The translations under genes and the position numbers were made by a program. The notes beneath the pieces were generated by a model. That model was not told the DNA's origin. It saw nothing but the letters and a program-made list of their open reading frames with translations, and ran no database searches. DNA of 64,000 bases from a bacterium (GTDB lineage: Bacteria > Actinomycetota > Acidimicrobiia > Spongiisociales > UBA5794). Location: assembly GCA_024228555.1 (NCBI GenBank), contig JAAETI010000277.1:1-64000 (forward strand), in the 5' to 3' direction. Shown here in pieces: positions 61,220 through 64,000 of the stretch. Numbering within the stretch: position 1 is the first letter of the stretch; each line of letters begins with the position of its first letter.

Positions 61220-62983
61220 ATGGCCGACGACACGGCAACCGAGCCAACACAGCCTGAGGCTGTTGACGGCGCGGAAACCCCTACTACCCCAATCGAGGAT
61301 GCCGCAACCGCCGCATCCGAATCCAATGTCCCTTCCGACGCGAACGTTGAAGAGGCAGCGACACCAGAGCCGACCGCTGCGGTCGAACCTGAGGTAACTC
61401 CTGTGGAAACCACCGAAGTCGATTCCGTGGAGACTGCTGCAACAGTCGAAGCGGAAGTATCCGAAGAACCCGCACCCGCCGAGCCTGTCACCGAGGAAGC
61501 CGTCGCGGCTGAGCCGGTCGAAGCAGCTGTGACCGAAGTCGCAACAGACGAGGCAACCGCGCCAACCGCACCGGCTGAGCCAGTCACCGAGGAAGCCGTC
61601 GCGGCTGAGGTGGCCGAAGAAACTGCAGCCGAGCCTGCAGCGGATGAACCAGCCGAGCCTGCAGCGGATGAAGCAGCCGAGCCTGCCGCACCACCTCGGC
61701 CGAGCGTCGGCGAGCGGCCGGCGATCACGGCACCCCGCGACATCGGTGATGTCGCCGATGACCTGAGCGCCGAAGACTTCGCCGCCGTCATCGAGCGGAC
61801 CGTGTTTGAGTTCAAGGAGGGTGACATCGTCGGCGGTACCGTCGTCCGGGTCGATCCCGACGAGGTTCTCGTCGACATCGGCTACAAGGCTGAAGGCGTC
61901 ATCCCCGCCCATGAGCTTTCGATCCGCAACCACATCAATCCCGACGATGTCGTGAAAGAGGGCGAGCCCATCGAGGCGCTGGTTCTTCAGATGGAGGATG
62001 ACCAGGGTCGCCTCGTTCTGTCTAAGAAGCGTGCTCAGTACGAGCGTGCCTGGGGTCGCATCGAGACGATCATGAATGAGGGCGGGACCGTAAAGGGCCC
62101 GGTCATCGAGGTTGTAAAGGGCGGTCTGATTGTCGATATCGGGCTCCGTGGCTTCCTTCCTGCATCGCTTGTCGATCTGCGCAGGGTCAGGGATCTGGCT
62201 CCGTTCATCGGCGAACCCATCGAGGCAAAGGTCATCGAGCTCGACAAGAACCGCAACAACGTGGTCTTGTCGCGGCGGGCCCATCTCGAAGAGGCACAGG
62301 CAGAGCAACGCCAAGCGTTCCTGTCTGACCTCGAACCGGGTGATGTCCGCGATGGCATGGTCTCTTCAGTAGTCAACTTTGGGGCATTCGTTGACCTTGG
62401 TGGCATGGACGGTCTTGTCCATGTTTCCGAATTGTCCTGGCAGCATGTCAGTCACCCGAGCGAGATCGTTTCGGTTGGCGACAAGGTCCAGGTGCGTGTC
62501 CTCGAGGTCGATCGCAACCGCGAACGGATCTCCCTTTCCATCCGTCAAACCCGTGAAGATCCTTGGGAAGAGTTCATTCGGGACACCGAATTGGGCTCGA
62601 TTCTCGACGGCGAAGTCACCAAGACTGTGCCGTTCGGAGCCTTCATCGCGGTGGGCGAAGGAGTCGAGGGACTAGTCCACGTTTCCGAGATTGCACTGCA
62701 TCATGTCGAAAGTCCTGAGCTAGAACTTTCGATCGGTCAGCAAGTACGGGTAAAGGTCACCGAGATCGATGCCGACAGACGTCGAGTAAGCCTGTCAATA
62801 AAGCAGGCTCTCCCAGAGTGGGAGGAACGCTCGACATTTAGTCAGCGACGTACACCTAGCCAGCCGAGACGCAGGGAGTTCCAGCGTGAAGACGAAGCCA
62901 CAGAGGTTCCGACCTTCGCTGCCGACGCGTCTCTGGAAGCCATCCTCGAAGAACTCAAAGAACGAGGAATTGGTCGCAAGTAG
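61220..62983 (+). CDS. rpsA: 30S ribosomal protein S1 with long acidic N-terminal extension
   Basis: A 587-residue protein with four S1 RNA-binding domains beginning near residues 198, 289, 374 and 460 (for example GAFVDLGGMDGLVHVSELSW). About 195 residues before the first domain are almost only alanine, glutamate, proline, threonine and valine with internal repeats, which is unusual for S1. S1 captures mRNA for the 30S subunit. The ATG at 61220 has AAGGAG 13 bases upstream; another ATG at 61210 in a different frame lies closer to it. Confidence 0.93.
   Translation: MADDTATEPTQPEAVDGAETPTTPIEDAATAASESNVPSDANVEEAATPEPTAAVEPEVTPVETTEVDSVETAATVEAEVSEEPAPAEPVTEEAVAAEPVEAAVTEVATDEATAPTAPAEPVTEEAVAAEVAEETAAEPAADEPAEPAADEAAEPAAPPRPSVGERPAITAPRDIGDVADDLSAEDFAAVIERTVFEFKEGDIVGGTVVRVDPDEVLVDIGYKAEGVIPAHELSIRNHINPDDVVKEGEPIEALVLQMEDDQGRLVLSKKRAQYERAWGRIETIMNEGGTVKGPVIEVVKGGLIVDIGLRGFLPASLVDLRRVRDLAPFIGEPIEAKVIELDKNRNNVVLSRRAHLEEAQAEQRQAFLSDLEPGDVRDGMVSSVVNFGAFVDLGGMDGLVHVSELSWQHVSHPSEIVSVGDKVQVRVLEVDRNRERISLSIRQTREDPWEEFIRDTELGSILDGEVTKTVPFGAFIAVGEGVEGLVHVSEIALHHVESPELELSIGQQVRVKVTEIDADRRRVSLSIKQALPEWEERSTFSQRRTPSQPRRREFQREDEATEVPTFAADASLEAILEELKERGIGRK
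61487..61609 (+). repeat. 27-base direct repeat in the rpsA extension
   Basis: An identical 27-base sequence starting GTCACCGAGGAAGCC lies at 61487-61513 and 61583-61609, coding VTEEAVAAE twice, 96 bases apart and in frame. Confidence 0.9.
61628..61692 (+). repeat. 24-base tandem repeats in the rpsA extension
   Basis: A 24-base unit starting GCCGAGCCTGCAGCGG occurs at 61628-61651 and 61652-61675 with a partial third copy from 61676, coding AEPAADEP-like octapeptides. In-frame length variation between strains would be expected. Confidence 0.85.
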
Positions 62984-63096
62984 CCAGAAGGTACTTGACA
63001 CCGAGCACCTCGGTGCTTGGCTTGCGGTGCGGCGTGTGGGGTCTCTTTCTCTCTGTCGTGTGATACTTTCAGAACAGACCGGAAGGGCCAACTGAA

Positions 63097-64000
63097 ATGG
63101 GCAAACGATCCCTCGTACTGATTATTGCGCTTGCGCTGGCAGCGGTGTCGGCGTTCTCTGTGTGGCAATACCTGACCACCGTTGAGGACGAGGCGCGCTC
63201 CGAGGTGCAGGAAGTCATCGTGTATCGAGCTACTGAGCTTATCGATACCGGCACCAGCGTCGCGGAAGCCGAAGCGCTGATAGTTGAATCGACGGCACTC
63301 GTCGAGGCTGTTGTGTTTGAAGGCTCGACGATCGCATGTGACGGTCCCGCTGCCAACTCAGACGCACCGCTTGATGTTTGCGGTCGCAACCCGCGGATTG
63401 AATCGGTGTTAGACCCGATCAACGTCGCCGCCGGACCGATTAGCGCCGGACAGCTGGTTACCGCAGACTTGTTCGTCCCACCGAACTTGCTTTCAGACAT
63501 CAAGCTCTCTGAGTCAATCCCCGAGGGCAAGGTTGCAATTTCCTTCCGCCCCACGGAAGAATCAACCGTCGGCGGCTTTGTTCGTCCGGGTGACAGGGTG
63601 AACCTGATCGCATCGGCTTCTGTCGATCTGACTCAGTCAACCGCTCTTCTCCAAGACCCCGAGCTGCGGACCATTCTCCTCGGCGAGGCAGCTGTTGGTG
63701 ATGAGAGCACCGGATCGGTAACCGATCCTGAGACCGGTGAGCCCGAGGACGATGCTGTTGCTCGTCTGGCCCAGTCGCTGCCTGGTGCGATTGATTTCAC
63801 CCAGACCGTCCTCCAGGACGTCGAAGTGCTTGCCGTTGGCCCCGACACCCGACCCAGCCCGATCGGCACAGGCCTTGAGCCTGCCGGGGCGCAGATCGTG
63901 GTTCTCGAGGTCACGCCCGAACAGGCAGAAAAGATCGAGTTCGCTCAGCAGTACACCTCGGTGTCTCTCGCCTTGATCCCGAGTGGTGAGAACGCCAGCG
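63097..64000 (+). CDS. cpaB: CpaB/RcpC-like Flp pilus assembly protein, cut by right edge
   Basis: An open frame from ATG 63097, preceded by GGAAGG, runs through the window end (301 codons visible). It has an N-terminal membrane segment (SLVLIIALALAAVSAFSVW), a SAF-like domain (INVAAGPISAGQLVTADLF), and VGGFVRPGDRVNLIAS, which is the CpaB signature. CpaB assists assembly of the Flp pilus in the cell envelope. It probably opens a tad operon to the right and is separated from TadE/TadG-like genes by polA and rpsA. A consensus TTGACA lies at 62995-63000, but no clear -10 follows. Confidence 0.85.
   Translation, partial: MGKRSLVLIIALALAAVSAFSVWQYLTTVEDEARSEVQEVIVYRATELIDTGTSVAEAEALIVESTALVEAVVFEGSTIACDGPAANSDAPLDVCGRNPRIESVLDPINVAAGPISAGQLVTADLFVPPNLLSDIKLSESIPEGKVAISFRPTEESTVGGFVRPGDRVNLIASASVDLTQSTALLQDPELRTILLGEAAVGDESTGSVTDPETGEPEDDAVARLAQSLPGAIDFTQTVLQDVEVLAVGPDTRPSPIGTGLEPAGAQIVVLEVTPEQAEKIEFAQQYTSVSLALIPSGENAS

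Noticed and set aside
61163-62314. Large minus-strand frames opposite rpsA
   Set aside because: They reflect the repetitive Ala/Glu codons of the S1 extension read in antisense, giving Ser/Gly- or Cys-rich nonsense.
1-64000. CRISPR arrays, rRNA genes, insertion sequences, prophage
   Set aside because: No regularly spaced repeats with spacers, no rRNA-like sequence, no transposase with flanking inverted repeats and no phage structural genes were seen in the window.

Overview
The window looks like the chromosome of a moderately GC-rich actinobacterium. It carries a full division and cell wall (dcw) cluster with sepF, yggT and divIVA but no ftsA, a eukaryote-like long IleRS under a T-box leader, ArsA/Get3-like paired ATPases, a WS/DGAT acyltransferase and MurE with the DNPR motif expected for meso-diaminopimelate. 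An early-branching group such as Acidimicrobiia is my best guess, but no rRNA is present to fix it.

Layout. 1-1587: a possible integrase N-terminus running off the left edge, then two MazEF-type toxin-antitoxin modules facing away from each other. 1588-20286: the dcw operon mraZ-rsmH-ftsL-ftsI-murE-murF-mraY-murD-ftsW-murG-murC-murB-ftsQ-ftsZ-pgeF-yggS-sepF-yggT-divIVA, mostly with 4-base start/stop overlaps, preceded by a promoter overlaid with 10-base-periodic MraZ-type repeats. 20299-23725: ileS on the minus strand with an isoleucine T-box leader. 23921-26239: an HDOD response regulator, then a response regulator and a degenerate HD domain that look like one gene broken by a GA dinucleotide repeat. 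26285-30146: yggU-like, TraR/DksA-like, lspA, rluD, WS/DGAT. 30150-33098: an ATP-type and a PPi-type phosphofructokinase flanking a universal stress protein. 33099-36635: dnaE. 36628-38862: paired ArsA-like ATPases and a divergent small protein. 38890-46468: a duplicated-domain ThyX, two small membrane proteins, thioesterase, xpt, nth, a MATE and an MFS transporter that overlap tail to tail, ccdA. 46478-54750: trpE, ygfZ, a two-component system, a small cytochrome c lipoprotein, then trpC-trpF-trpB-trpA. 55008-56102: flavodoxin-like gene, hairpin array, tRNA-Leu(CAA), small coiled-coil protein. 56203-58384: TadE- and TadG-like pilus genes. 58438-62983: polA and rpsA. 63097-64000: a CpaB-like Flp pilus gene cut by the right edge.

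How it fits together. The first third makes lipid II (murC-F, mraY, murG) and the divisome (ftsL, ftsI, ftsW, ftsQ, ftsZ, sepF, divIVA) as one coupled transcript. The remainder is housekeeping (translation, replication, tryptophan, thymidylate, glycolysis) interleaved with regulators and with parts of a Tad/Flp pilus locus.

The most notable unexplained structures are a near-continuous 28-bp hairpin that encloses the rsmH start codon, the GA-repeat frameshift splitting a regulator gene, and an imperfect tandem duplication across the response regulator/histidine kinase junction that creates a 23-codon chimeric reading frame.
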